A DNA stretch of 64,000 bases from Coffea arabica (taxonomy: Eukaryota; Streptophyta; Magnoliopsida; Gentianales; Rubiaceae): positions 5,458,501 to 5,522,500 of the forward strand of contig NC_092317.1 in the NCBI RefSeq assembly GCF_036785885.1. Reading direction: 5' to 3'. How positions within the stretch are numbered: the stretch's first letter is position 1; each line of letters opens with the position of its first letter. The notes under the pieces are model-generated. The model did no database searches. It had not been told where the DNA came from and saw only the letters and a program-made list of their open reading frames with translations. A program made the position numbers and the translations under genes. Below are positions 11,441 through 23,556 of this stretch, one piece after another.

Positions 11441-12215
11441 CATCGATAAGAAGCTAGGCTTGATGTTACTTCCACAAGCTCTGCCTTGATCTGGAAAGGA
11501 AGAGTGGCGGAGCTGCTTCCATTATGTTGACTAACAAGCTGACATTTCCGCAGACAAAAGATGCTATGCAACTTGGAGTGGGAAATGATAGATCATCCTC
11601 TAATAATGGTGTTACATGCTGGAGGCTTCATGGTTGTGGAGATGCTATCAAACCATACCATGTTATCACTTATCAGAACATGTATATAAGAGGGATGATA
11701 CAACAATACTTATGACAGCGGTGGTGAGCATAGAAATTAATAAGGAAAAATGACCTAGGCTGGTACTTCTGAGAAAAATGGCATCGAAGACAAACTGAAA
11801 ATGCAATTAAAGGGAATATGAAAGCTTGCTAGGCTTAAGGTTACTTCCACAAGATCTAACTTGATCAGGAAAGAAAGAGCGGCGGAGCTGCTGGCATTAA
11901 GTAAACTTATAATATGCGACATTTCCAGGGACAGAAGATGCAACTTGGGAGTTGGAAATCATTGATCATCCTCTGTCCTCTAATAATGGTGGTTCATTAT
12001 GGAAAGTTTCATGGTTGTAGAGATGTGATCAAAACATACCTTGTTTTCTGGAGATGTGTACAGGAGTGATAATATAACAAAGCACAAGAGACTTGCGAAG
12101 TACGATGGCAGTTATGAGCACAGAATTTAATGGGAAAATAAGCCCTGGGCTGGTACTTCTGAGAATAGTTGCATTAAAGATAAACTGAAAATGCAATTAA
12201 AGGGAATATGAAACC
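11441..12215. repeat. Tandem duplication, unit about 380 bp
   Basis: Two head-to-tail copies, about 11441-11825 and 11826-12215, share many words in the same order: gcttaggttacttccacaag-like starts, cggagctgct, gacatttcc, atcatcctctaataatgg, tggtacttctgagaa and the closing aaatgcaattaaagggaata (11800 and 12190). The spacing of matched words is 375-390 bp. Both copies are diverged and non-coding. Confidence 0.8.
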
Positions 12216-15183
12216 TTAAATCTCCTTACAGCCTACGTCACCACCCAATTTAAAATGAAGCTAGAGGAATGAGCCATCATGAAAATAGAAAAAACACTTC
12301 AGGCATGAGTAGAACATCCGGTCTATGTGATGCTATTCAAGCACGATTTAGTTCAAGGTCTATGCGTGAGGGTTAAACATAGAGATTTCTCATGGGAAGA
12401 ATATATAGCAGCCAGTTGAGTACGATTGATGCTGCCAAAAAAGAAAAGAAAGAAAGAAGAATTGGGTGTGTATAGAATATGCTTTTGAGACTGAACAGCG
12501 AGAAGTTGGAAGACGTAAAAACCAAGGAATCAGGAAATTCTTGCATCTTCCAAGCTGAAGCTTAACTCAGGTACACAACAACAAACTGAAAGCAGCACTT
12601 ATTCATTTCTTAATCACTTCAATCTGAGGATATCACATATGTTGTGTGTTCTCAATCTTGTTGATTTGCACCGGCCTAAATGTCCTTGTGCTTGTTTCAA
12701 AAATTTGTTTAGGTACTATACATATTCCATTTTGTTTTTGACAAGAGATGGGTGAAATTTAAGAAACGGACGAGGTACAAAAATTTGAACCCATAACCTT
12801 TTAGCCGCTAGACCAAACCTTACTCAGCACTGTACATCTTCCATATGGTGTTAGTCGGGGTGTTTATTATACTTTGACATCATCTATAATCCAACTGGAA
12901 TGTTACCTCCTGTATAGTTGGAATGCCCAACTGGTTAAACATGAGAGGAGGACGAGGGATTGATAATTTCAACTTGAAACATATTGAGCCGGAATATCAA
13001 CTTTGATGCATATGGAGATCACCAAGTCGGCCGGGGCTTCAGACTTGTGCTTCTATCAATGTACAAGGATCTTATTTAAAGGAAAAACTTGGTCCTCGTT
13101 AATAAAATAAATAATTTAAAATTAAAGTTAACTTTCTCTGAGTATATTTGGATAGCAAATTATTACCACAAATATATCTGCTTATATCATAAATATATTT
13201 TTCAATCACATTTTTACCTTATATATATCACATCAAAAAAGTGCTATAGTATTTTTTTAAAAAAAAAATTATCTCACATAATTTCCTATCCAAATGAAGT
13301 GCCTAGCAAAGATACCAGAATAGATTTGGAAGAGAAAATTCAATTTTTTGTGCCACACTCTCTGTGTCACTTTTTTTTTATATTGCTATTTCTCTTTCAT
13401 ATATATATGTATATCATATTTATTTTAGTTATATATATATATATATATCATATTTTAGTTCTTTTTTATTTTCTTAAAATTCAATAACTATTAACTTAGT
13501 AATGCACAAAATCTAATAAACTCAAAAATAATCAAATACCTAGCATTTTAGTTTGACGAGTCAAAATTCCTACCTAATTGAAGATAGAGAAGGCAAAAAC
13601 AAGAAGAAAAATCTAAAATTCAAGGATATGATCATAATGATCTACTACATAAAGACGTAGAGGGGCTGATAAGAACAATATAATTTGAGCAAAAATAAAA
13701 GCAGCCTACGAAAGTAGAAACGATACAACCAATTTTCAGTAAATATTTTACAGCTTTTCAGTTCTTGTTAGCTGAAGAAGCAGGCTATTGGTTGCTGAGA
13801 GTCATCGTGTATACACAGGGCACCGGCACGTTCTTTCAATTTCCATTGGGTTGGGTGTTTGAATACCAATAATAAAATGTAAGGGGTTATCTGCATTTTC
13901 CTATTTTTATTAATTATATTATAGTTTTGGATTAATTCTACTTTGCACCCCTAATGTTTGAAAGTTTGTGAATATTCTTATTTAACTTTTGTTTTGAACA
14001 TTTTACCACCGGGTCTTGTAGCAATATTGCAATCTCTTGATGGCTTTTATCATTAACGCAAGAACATATAGGGATATGCCTTCGATTTGATCAAGCTCAA
14101 ATTTAGGTATCTTTACTCGAGTAAACCGCGCTACTAGAACTCAATTTGACTCGATTATAAATTTTACAAACTTTTGCTCCTTTTTCAATACTGGTTGTAT
14201 TAGTGAGCGAATCATCCAATTATAGATATGGTACAATATGATAATAATTCATTGCTCTCGAACCACAATGCAAACGAAAGATTGATTTTTTTTTTTCTTT
14301 TTTAGGGTAGAGAATGAGAATCAACCAAAAAAAAAAATACTAGGAAAGCAAAGTTGTTTTCTTATTAGTTGAGCCTTTGAGAGCGATAAACACAGATCAT
14401 CATGTAAACCACCCGAAACTTAATCCAAAAATACTATGATATTGATCCAGGTTTCATAACTCAAAAATCACAATTAGAATCATAAGCATTATACTTTGGT
14501 CCGGGCATGTGTTGGGCCATAAGTGGAAATAGCGATAACCATCCAAAATTTTTTGCAACCAAAAATGAAACTAAAATCTCATGTGCTCTTTCATTTTCTT
14601 TTTCCTCTTTTTCAGGACTCTCTAATCTTGATACTTATTATTATTATTATTATTCATGAGAGAGGAAAACTTCAAAACTTACAAAGTGAAGAAAAAAATG
14701 GGGAGGCATAAAATTAATTAATACTAAAGCTAGTGACATTTTGACCAAAAAAAAAAATATGGGGAGGGAGCATTAAAAAATCAAACCAGACACCTCAAGA
14801 TTACTTGAACCTTATAGAAGATCGATAAAGCCTTTCAAAACCCAAATTTTCATAGTTGAATCTTAACAAGAGTTTGGACTAATGAATATTTTGTTAAAAA
14901 CTAATTTTTTTTTTAAGGAACTAAAATCTATGTCACTCCCATTTCTGCAATTATAATCTTCTAATAATTTATAATTACAAAAGAGGGCAGAATAATGGGC
15001 TAGCTATTTTATTTTTTTCTTAGATTGTGGATCTAATTTAAAACCATAAAACAAAATAATTTCCCTTCATCTCCTGCATTTTTTTTTGGATAACATTTTC
15101 CATTATCTTCATTAAAATTGACATTAACGTGTAGCATAGACAAGGGCGTTACATTAGCACACTGCATCAAGTAGAGACGTAAC
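12216..15183. other. Intergenic with one MITE, no gene seen
   Basis: No gene. At about 12770-12825 a tRNA-like phrase, ttgaacccataaccttttag followed by gctagaccaaacc, suggests a tRNA-derived SINE relic. A MITE lies at 13143-13300. TTA and AT simple repeats occur near 14640-14655 and 13430-13450. Confidence 0.5.
13143..13300. mobile_element. MITE, family with tatttggatag ends
   Basis: The left end tatttggatagcaaattatt and the right end cctatccaaatga form imperfect inverted repeats about 160 bp apart. A related copy lies at 34911-35083 in the same orientation, with the shared interior atcataaa...tttttcaatc...catcacatca and an agtg(c/t)ta element. No clear target-site duplication is visible. 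Confidence 0.55.
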
Positions 15184-15586
15184 TAGGGTTGTTCACGAGC
15201 GGCTTGAATATGAACTCGACTCGAGTTCGAGTTCGGATTCAAAAACATTAAGCTCGTTAGGACTCGCGAGCTCGATTATATATATTTTTTTATTTTTTTA
15301 CTTTAATAGTAAAATTACATATATATATATATATATTCATAATATTTTATTATTTATTAAAAAAATTATTATTTTATTCATTTTTAAAAATAAAATAATT
15401 ATTTTTTATTTTTTAAAATAAAAATAATTATTATTTTTTAAAAGTAAAATAATTATTATTTTTTAAATTTTTTAAACTCGAGCTCGAACTTGATATTTTG
15501 AGTTCGTTGAATTTGAGTTCGACTTTGAGTTTCATAAAATTAACTGAAGGTTTGGCTCGATTAAACCAAAATTTGACTCGACTCTA
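15184..15586. mobile_element. hAT-type non-autonomous element, 8 bp TSD
   Basis: The 403 bp element runs from tagggttgttcacgagc to gactcgactcta and is flanked by perfect copies of the 8 bp gacgtaac (15176-15183 and 15587-15594). An 8 bp duplication and TAG...CTA ends are typical of the hAT superfamily. Sub-terminal ctcgag/gttcgagttc motifs repeat in both orientations. The interior (about 15310-15475) is almost pure A/T. It lies about 770 bp upstream of the DUF639 start codon. No transposase. Confidence 0.85.
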
Positions 15587-15912
15587 GACGTAACATGGGA
15601 TGCACCGCTTCGAGTAGCCGCGGTTCTCACCGATTATCCCCTCTTCGGACCGTTTTTCGTTTTTCTTAAAGATTCACCTAACTTCCCCGACCCAAAAAAA
15701 TAATATTAAAAAAAAAAACTCGGATTTAGTCCCAAGTTCCTAGCCTCTCATAAGACGACAGAATCTGAACTTTGCTGCCCAAGATCGAAACTTTACGCAA
15801 ACGGCCGACCTGGGTTAATCATAAAACATCTTAACTCTTTCTGATCCAGTCCAACTCCCAGGAAAAGCTAGCAATATTGAAAGGGTTCTCTCATTTTCAC
15901 TTCTTTGTTCAG

Positions 15913-16344
15913 GTAAGTTCATCTTGATCGTCTTTACTACAATTTATTTAGTGATTAATTTGATGCAGATCACTCTAATTTTGTTTATAAATTGTTCTCA
16001 TTTCTATGCCGACGCTTATGAAAAGTTCAACATGTGTTGAGGGAATTCATGACAGTTTTTATTTGACAAATTGCGGCTTTGATGTGGTATAATCATTAAT
16101 AAAGTAAGTGGCGAGCTGGAGTTATGATTTAGGGAAGCTTTCTTGATTCATATTTATTGGAAAAACAATATCTTGGTTGCTTGGTGCTGAAGTTTTTGCG
16201 ATTATTAAGGTTTCTGGAAGGATTTTGAAAAAATGGCTTTTTTTCGTTCTCTTGGATAATTTCCTCAGAAAGTGGTTAACGTGGATTATTTAAGTTGCAT
16301 TCTGAAATGGGACGATAAGAGATGTTGATTCCGTGATTGGGCAG
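15913..16344 (+). other. Putative 5' UTR leader intron of DUF639 gene
   Basis: A strong donor, ttcag|gtaagttc at 15912/15913, and an acceptor, attgggcag at 16344, enclose sequence full of stops, 11 nt before the chosen ATG at 16356. The leader exon would end at 15912. Inferred from splice signals only. Confidence 0.5.
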
Positions 16345-16355
16345 GCCTAGTTTTA

Positions 16356-17658
16356 ATGCAGTTTGATGCTGACAAAGGGGATGTTTTGGGGATGGCTGTG
16401 GCTAACAAAACCCTAAACATGCTTGAGGGTCTGGTGAAGGAGGGCTCCTTCAAATGGTTAACAAGAACCCGGAGTGCATATGATGAAGCGATTGAGGAGA
16501 TGGGACGGTCTCCATCAGCGGGGAAGAATTGGTTGCCAGACCTCTCTCCTGTGGCAAATGTGGTGGTCCGTAGATGCTCAAAGTAAGCTTAAGTCTTATG
16601 TTTCTTTTTCTTGCTTCAAATTTAACTGCAAAAGTTTACTATTTCTACGTGTATCGAGGAAGACAAAATTGTGCTTTATGTCATTCTTGTAATTAGCAAG
16701 TCACTATAGCCAGAATCGTCTTACAGCTAGTGAAATTCTTGCATTTTTCCCTGGGACCGAACCCCTAAGTTTGCTAGTCGCACAGTGTGGTGAATTTTTT
16801 TTCTTGAAATTGGCTATACTTGAGTCCAGAATAAAATTTTGTACCGACTTTCGTTATGGCTTCTTTAATCTATCTCCTTAGTAACTCTCATTTCTGTTTC
16901 TTGAAACAACAAATGTGAATGATGTAGAATCCTTGGTGTTGCTATGGAGCAGCTCAAAGAAAATTTTGATGAAGTGGCTTCTGGTGCTTTAAAACATCCA
17001 TCTCAGTATGCACGTAACTTTTTGGAGTACAGTAGCTTCAGGGCTCTTGCTTTGTCCACTCAAGTTGCTGGTTATTTGGAAGACAAAAAATTTCGCCGCC
17101 TTACATTTGATATGATGGTTGCATGGGAGATTCCTGCAGCTGGCAGCCAACCAGTTCTTAATGTGAGCATACTGTACAAGTTATCTTGTGTATCTCTAGG
17201 ACTATTTACTGGGTGATACCTTCTATAATTTGTTATTTCTATCATTACAGCGTATGTACATATCCATGAATTCCTAGAATCTCAAATACAGTCTGTTCAA
17301 TGAGAAGAAGGGGTCTACGTGTTATTGTAGGTTTTGTCCTTATGTGAAATTCGTTAGGCATAGGCCCTGTCATTTTTGTTCTCAAAAGAAATTCTATTGC
17401 AGATGGATGAGGATGTTTCAGTAGCCTTGGAGGCTTTTTCTCGAATTGCTCCTGCAGTCCCCATCATTGCCGATGTCATTGTTAGTCATAAGCTTTTTCA
17501 AGTGCTTACTGCCTCAAGTGGTGGTAGGCTGCATTTCTCGGTCTATGATAAGTACCTAGGTGCATTGGCAAGGTATTGGTCTGCCTTTGTGATAATCATA
17601 TGTTCATTAACACAATGATGATGGAAATGAAAGTTTAACCTGAATCAGTTGTCTAGAG

Positions 17659-17702
<44 letters not shown>

Positions 17703-20700
17703 TCACTGACTCTCCCTCTCTCTATATCTCTCTCTATTGGTGGAAATTTTAGAGTGATGCATTTGAATTTCATCTGACATTATCTTGGCCTATTTTGCTG
17801 GGGATTAGGGTTAGTTTAGTTGCAAAAAATTGATTGATCGAGAAATAGGTTACCAGTTGATTGTATGTTGTGGTTATCAGAAACCATCTTATATGTGTGT
17901 AATCGTCATTATGGTTCTATGATGTACTTCCTAAGCATTGAACTTGTCTGACTGATTTTTTGTTGAATTTATAGCAGAGAACTACATATCTAGCAGGGAG
18001 ATTAATGTTGAAAATTTTGTATGTCTAGTCATATTCAAGCTCACAAGCTTAACAAAGTATATCGTTCCAAGCACCTCTCATCCATGTCTAGGTTATTGTT
18101 ATACAGATTGGACTTAATATTTGAGTATTTTTCATAATGCTTTCATGAATCAGGTGCTCTCTTCTGTTTCTTTCTTTTTTCTTTACTCTTACATCAACTG
18201 CTGACATGTCTCTATCACTCTTGTATCATCATTTGTCATTAGAAAGCCACTTACAAAGTGCATTAACTCCTTCCTGGAAGTTATTTGTAAGAGCCTACCA
18301 GAGCACACTTTATTGCCTAAAAGTTTCTTCTCTTGAAGGTATTGTAGTCGGCCTGTAATTGGCCCCACAAACTTGAACCATTATTTCATAGCTTACCTTA
18401 CTGAGTGTGTTTTTCCTCCACTTGCCTGCTTAGCATAATGGGATACATATGAACTTCTAGGCAATTTTCATTCTGAGAATTAGAGCAGAATTGTGAGGTA
18501 GGTGCAATTTTATCATTATTGCCTTCAGCAAAGATTGTAGTAGTCTGATCAAGTTGAAATTTAAAAGGACAGAAAATTTACTCTGTCTTCCAGTAGTGGT
18601 GAAAGCTTTAAAGTTCTATACATGCAAATGGAAATTTTCTAGTCAATCCATTATTCTCCCATTATGTGGCATTGTAAATCCATGGTAGGTGAAGCTATTT
18701 CAAATCCTATACCTGAGAGGTTTCTGCCTGCAGGGCAGTAAGAAAATTAAAAACCCAATCCGAGTCCTCACTCCTTTCTGCCGTACGATCTGCTAGAGGT
18801 GAGAAGATCCTGGACGTGGATGGCACAGTGACAGGGCAACCAGTTCTTGAACATGTGGGAATTTCCGCATGGCCTGGTATGTCATTAGCCCATGCTATAG
18901 TTTGAATGTTCAAGACCTGCGGTCCATCAATTAAATATATTTTATTAGCATGAGACATATTTTGGGGTATGGGGAAACTATTGCATCAGTGTGACTAGAT
19001 CAAGTTGTTTAAGTATGCTGGGCAAATACTTGTGATTGCAGGTCGATTAACTCTGACCGATCAGGCTCTCTACTTTGAAGCTCTTCGTGTTGTCTCTTAT
19101 GATAAGGCAAAAGTATATGATCTATCTGATGATTTAAACCAGGTTGTTAGACCTGAGCTTACAGGACCATTGGGAACCCGACTCTTCGACAAGGCAGTGT
19201 TGTACAAGTCAACTTTCATGTAAAGCAGTGGAGATTTGATGTTTTTATGTACCTTTCGAATGAAGCTTTCATGTGTTTATTGATTTAGGAAAAGAGTACA
19301 GAATTTCTTTCACTCTCGTATTTTTATAAATATTCTTATTTTTTGGGGACTCTTTTGAAAGCATTTGAATTTTCTATTGTAGATCAGAACCAGTTATTAT
19401 GGAGTTTCCTGAGCTTAAGGGACATACACGGCGTGATTACTGGCTTGCCATTATTCGAGAAGTTCTCTATGTCCAAAGGTTTATCCACAAATTCCAAATC
19501 ACTGGAATTCAGCGGGATGAAGCTCTTCTGAAAGCTGTATTTGGAATCCTGCGAGTACAAGCCCTGAAAGAAATGAGTTCAACTATCCCTCTTTGTTTCG
19601 ATACCCTTCTCATGTTCAACATATGCGATCAACTCCCTGGGCGGGACCTCATACTGGAAACTCTTGCTAACATGTCAACCATGAGGGAACTAGATCGAAT
19701 TAACTCTGGTAGTCCTAGAGGTGGAATGTACTCTGCTTCAGCTTCGACCATGGCTAATACACTGGACTTTATGTTTGGAACAGGTTCTACTGTTCCTAGT
19801 CCAGCAGGACTTCTTGTTGGTGAAATTGCAGTAGGTGAAACCACTCCATTGGAGAAAGCAGTAATGGAATCTAGAAGCAGCTACAAAAAAGTGGTACAAG
19901 CACAAGCTACTGTTGATGGAGTTAGAGTTGATGGAATCGACACCAACTTGGCAGTCATGATGGTATTTCTAATATATGGTGCATTCTTGTGTCAATTTTG
20001 TTTATTATTTCATAGGAAAGGGATAAAAGGTGTTGTTTCCAAGCATAGGAAAGGGATAAAAGGTGTTCTCAACTGCTTGGAAAAGCATGCTCAAAATGAC
20101 TCAAATCCTTGTTGGAGAATCTAGTTCTTGCCTGTTTCACAAATGAATTTCCTAACTGGAATGATTAGGACATATGTGCGTATTTAGCTGAGAAGTTGCT
20201 GTTATCTTTTATTTTTTCTTCTGTTTGCAGAGTTTTTTTTTTCAACCTATAATGTGGTATTACACTTCCATGCAGGAGTTGCTATTTCCTATTGTGGAAT
20301 TTGCAAATTGGCTTCAGTCTTTGGCATACTGGGAAGACCCTTTGAAATCAATGGCATTCTGTATGGCTTTTGCATATATTATTTGCCGGTAAGGAGTAGT
20401 TTAGACACATTTCCTGGTGCCTAGTGGTGAAGTCTCCCTATGGTTGAAGCGTTTAGCTTGTTTTTCACCTTGGTTTCTTTAAAACTTTTTGTCGAAGGCC
20501 TTTCTTCTTGCTTCAAAAACCAAATTGAGGGATTTTATCCATGTCTATGTTCCCTATAAGCTTTTGCTTCACAGAGTTAAATGATTTTTCTTTAAGCTTC
20601 TAATTTCATTTTGAAACTTAAGTTAACCAATTCTTAGGTAATTGCTTTTAATGAAAAATGAAGCTTTTACATCATAACATTCAATGAAGCCTCTTGTAGT

Positions 20701-21567
20701 CTTTCCTTGCACTAGGCATATGGGCATGGACATTTTCTTGAAAAAAAAAATAAAGAGTACTCAATCTGATCGGCTTTAAATAATTCTTTTGCAGGGGATG
20801 GCTGGGCTATATGTTTGCATTACTACTCATCTTTTTGGCAGTTTTTTTGGTACTAACTCACTGGTTTAGCCGAGGCAGGCCAACCGATGAACTCAGGATA
20901 ATAGCTCCACCTGCAAAAAATGCCATGGAGCAGCTTTTGGCTGTTCAGAACGCCGTATCACAAGTAGAAGAGCTGATCCAGGATGGGAATGTTGTTCTTC
21001 TTAAGATACGCGGCTTGGTTTTGTCCATTTTTCCACAGGTCTGGCTTTTAACTGCTAGTAAAAAAAAAAAAAAAAATTCTCATCTCCACCAAGTGCTTAT
21101 CACCGCCCAGCCCTCCTTTTATTTCATACATTTCATCGCATAAGAAAATCACGAATGCTTCTGTAGCCCTGTAGTAATTTCCCTGGCCAATTTCCTCAAT
21201 CTTTGCATGAATGTATCATCATCTTGGACCTCGAGTTTACGTTATGCATTTTTGTGGAACATCTTGTTATTGATACTTGACTTCTTCAGGTAACACAGTT
21301 TGCTGTGCTAAATTTGTAGAATTTGTTCTGACTGTACAGGCAAGTGAGAAATTTGCGGGTGCTCTAGTTGTCATGGCTCTACTGCTAGCACTCTTACCCG
21401 CTAAATATATAGTATTGCTGGCCTTTCTGGAACTCTTTACAAGATATTCACCTCTTCGAAAAGCTAGCACAGAAAGATGGGCAAGAAGATTCAGAGAATG
21501 GTGGTTCAGCATACCAGCTGCTCCTGTACTTCTTGAAAGATCTAAAGAAGACAAAAAGAAGAAGTAA
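16356..21567 (+). CDS. DUF639 family membrane protein (At3g18350-like)
   Basis: A plant-specific protein of unknown biochemical function. Nine coding exons with GT-AG introns: 16356-16582, 16928-17162, 17403-17572, 18734-18876, 19042-19219, 19383-19962, 20276-20388, 20795-21038, 21340-21567. All phases join, giving 705 aa, close to the ~690 aa of the Arabidopsis protein as I recall it. The ATG is the first after the putative leader intron. Family landmarks include EEMGRSPSAGKNW (~49-61), KKFRRLTFDMMVAWE (~132), EAFSRIAPAVPIIADV (~165), the GRLTLTDQALYFEAL GRAM-like stretch (~260) and MEFPELKGHTRRDYW (~325). Hydrophobic segments at about 536-575 and 636-660 suggest membrane anchoring near the C terminus, which ends in a Lys-rich tail. 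Intron 3 carries a CT/CA microsatellite. The family call is firm; the cellular role is unknown. Confidence 0.95.
17659..17702. repeat. CT/AC compound microsatellite
   Basis: A CT run with one interruption is followed by an AC run, within intron 3 of the DUF639 gene. Confidence 0.95.
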
Positions 21568-22096
21568 CATAGAGTTTGTATATATAGTTAGCATTAATCT
21601 GATTGTTTGTTGCCATGTCCCGAGAACATCTCTCGGACTGTAAAGGTGTACAAGAAGAAAAAGATATAAAAGTAAATTTGTTTGCCATGGTAATTTGTTT
21701 TGTCTGCTGATGTTGTAATTAGGTTTATCAATTGGCTAAAGTTAATCTGGGAATCAAACAAGAATATATTCTCAAAGCTTGATTCTCATTTATCATTGGA
21801 CCGATTATTTGGTTAATTTAATTATCGGAACTTTGTATAGGTAACCATTTAAGTTGTACGTCTGTCAAATTAACAGATTACCAGATTGGTTCTGTTAGTT
21901 AAGGGTGTCTTAGAATAATGCTTAGCCAAAGAAGTTGAATGCCTGAACGAAAAACGCCAGTGATCGGGCATTTGGCAACTTCCTTCTCCAATAATTAATG
22001 AACAAAAGACACATCAATTAATTATGATGACATAGCTTGAGGGGATCAGACACCGAAGGATTGTTGGGAACCAACATCATACAAATGATTATACAA

Positions 22097-22230
22097 TGTA
22101 ATTTTGTAGATAACTGCGAAATCTCTTCGTTACCAAAAAAATACAAAAATGGAACCATCACAAACACTTTTTATCTAATATCTCGAGTTCGCATAGTAGA
22201 AACCAGAAAACTTAATCAAATCATTCTTTA
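22097..22230. repeat. Direct repeat copy 1
   Basis: Matches 23250-23380 at roughly 85-90% by eye, from taattttgtagataactgcg through atctcgagtt to aaacttaatcaaatcatt, in the same orientation about 1.15 kb away. The second copy lies just downstream of the VQ gene's stop codon, so this copy may be a relic of a duplicated VQ 3' flank. Confidence 0.8.
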
Positions 22231-22376
22231 GCCCCACCACTTCCACCGCCGGATGGAATATCCCTCCAGTCTATCGGTTGCAGCGGTAACCGGCTAGAAG
22301 AAGGCGCCACTATCATGCTTTTAGTGGTCAAAATCTCAAAAGAGACTCGAAAAAAAAATCCGGAAGGGAAAAGTCG

Positions 22377-22638
22377 GTCACTGTTTGGATTAGCTATTTT
22401 TCGGAGTATTTTTAAAAAATTTTGCTGTAGCAGAGTTTTTAAAATATATTTTAGGATATTTTTAGAAATTATTTTGAAATATTTAAGAGTAGAAGAGTTT
22501 ATAGAATATATTTTGAGATATTTTTTAAAATTTTAAAAAAATTTAAACTAATTTTTAGATTACCTTTTAGAGTACTTTTTAAAAATTTTTATTGTATTTG
22601 AAAGACTAGTTTTTGAAAAACACTCCCATCCAAACTAG
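22377..22638. mobile_element. MITE, gtttggattagctattttt family
   Basis: The left end ctgtttggattagctattttt and the right end ggaa-less complement (aaaacactcccatccaaacta) form imperfect terminal inverted repeats. The interior is AT-rich with repeated gaaatattt/gagatattt words. Related copies lie at 30781-30985, 33855-34010 and, partly, 37476-37544. No clean target-site duplication identified. Confidence 0.6.
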
Positions 22639-23249
22639 TTTTTTAAAAACACTCTCATCCACATCCATAATATAGGCAAGGAGATTTGATCTCTTAACCT
22701 ATATCCAAGTAGAGTTTTAAATCTCTTTTAGTCGCCAACTACTCTAGAATTAATTGGTTCTATAACAATTTATACATCCTAGTTCTTTGTTGCTAAGGGC
22801 ATTGACAGAATAAAAGGGCCTTGCTGTCAAACATCACGTTATAATCAGGGTATTATAGACAACCAACAAATATGCAACCGGTTAGCAGACCATCTAGGCA
22901 AACAGCAGCCACTGTTTAATGCTTATAGAGCCTCCAAGTTGACATAAACGGCCACGTACAAACTCTTCTTTTTCTTGGTTATGATTTTGCTCAATGTTGT
23001 TTGGGTTATGTATTTCAATATGCAATTAAGTAATGCAATGGCAAATAAATTCCTGATGAAAATAACTATTATATTCTTTTTAATGTCTACCACGTCAAAA
23101 AATTTTGAGTTTGAACTCTCGAATGCCCAAAAAAAAAAAAACTACTTACTTGACTTCCTGTATGTAGTAACAATTAAAAAATGTGCCAATGAATTGCGAT
23201 TTTTTTTTACTTGCTATTCCAAGAAAAAACAGGAAAAAGATCAAAAAAC

Positions 23250-23380
23250 TGTAATTTTGTAGATAACTGCGGAATCTCTTCATTACAAAAAGAATATAAA
23301 AATGGAATCATCACTCACACTTTTTATCTAACATCTCGAGTTCACATAGTAGAAACCCGGAAAACTTAATCAAATCATTG
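23250..23380. repeat. Direct repeat copy 2
   Basis: Partner of 22097-22230. It sits about 180-300 bp beyond the stop codon of the minus-strand VQ gene, within its likely 3' flank. Confidence 0.8.
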
Positions 23381-23556
23381 ATTTGTCGTCAAAGTTACAT
23401 AACATCCTAACAAGATAAGGAAAAACAAAATGGCAACAAACTATTCTTACCAAAAAAGATTAAAAAACCAAAAAAAAAAAATATTCTAAGCACCAAAAAA
23501 GATTTAAAAAACAAAAAACAGTATTCTAAGCACGAAATGCAAATGGGGAAAGAGTT

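Larger units (their letters stand above)
21568..23556. other. Convergent 3' intergenic region
   Basis: Lies between the 3' ends of the DUF639 (+) and VQ (-) genes. It contains two copies of a ~130 bp direct repeat and one MITE. The A-rich stretch at about 23405-23530 repeats the words ccaaaaaagattaaaaaac and attctaagcac. No gene seen. Confidence 0.6.

Noticed and set aside
12770-12825. tRNA-like phrase with aacccataacc and gctagacc
   Set aside because: It cannot form a full cloverleaf; more likely a tRNA-derived repeat relic.
13089-13487. 132-codon frame rich in Ile, Tyr, Phe
   Set aside because: AT-rich intergenic sequence spanning a MITE; composition reflects base bias.
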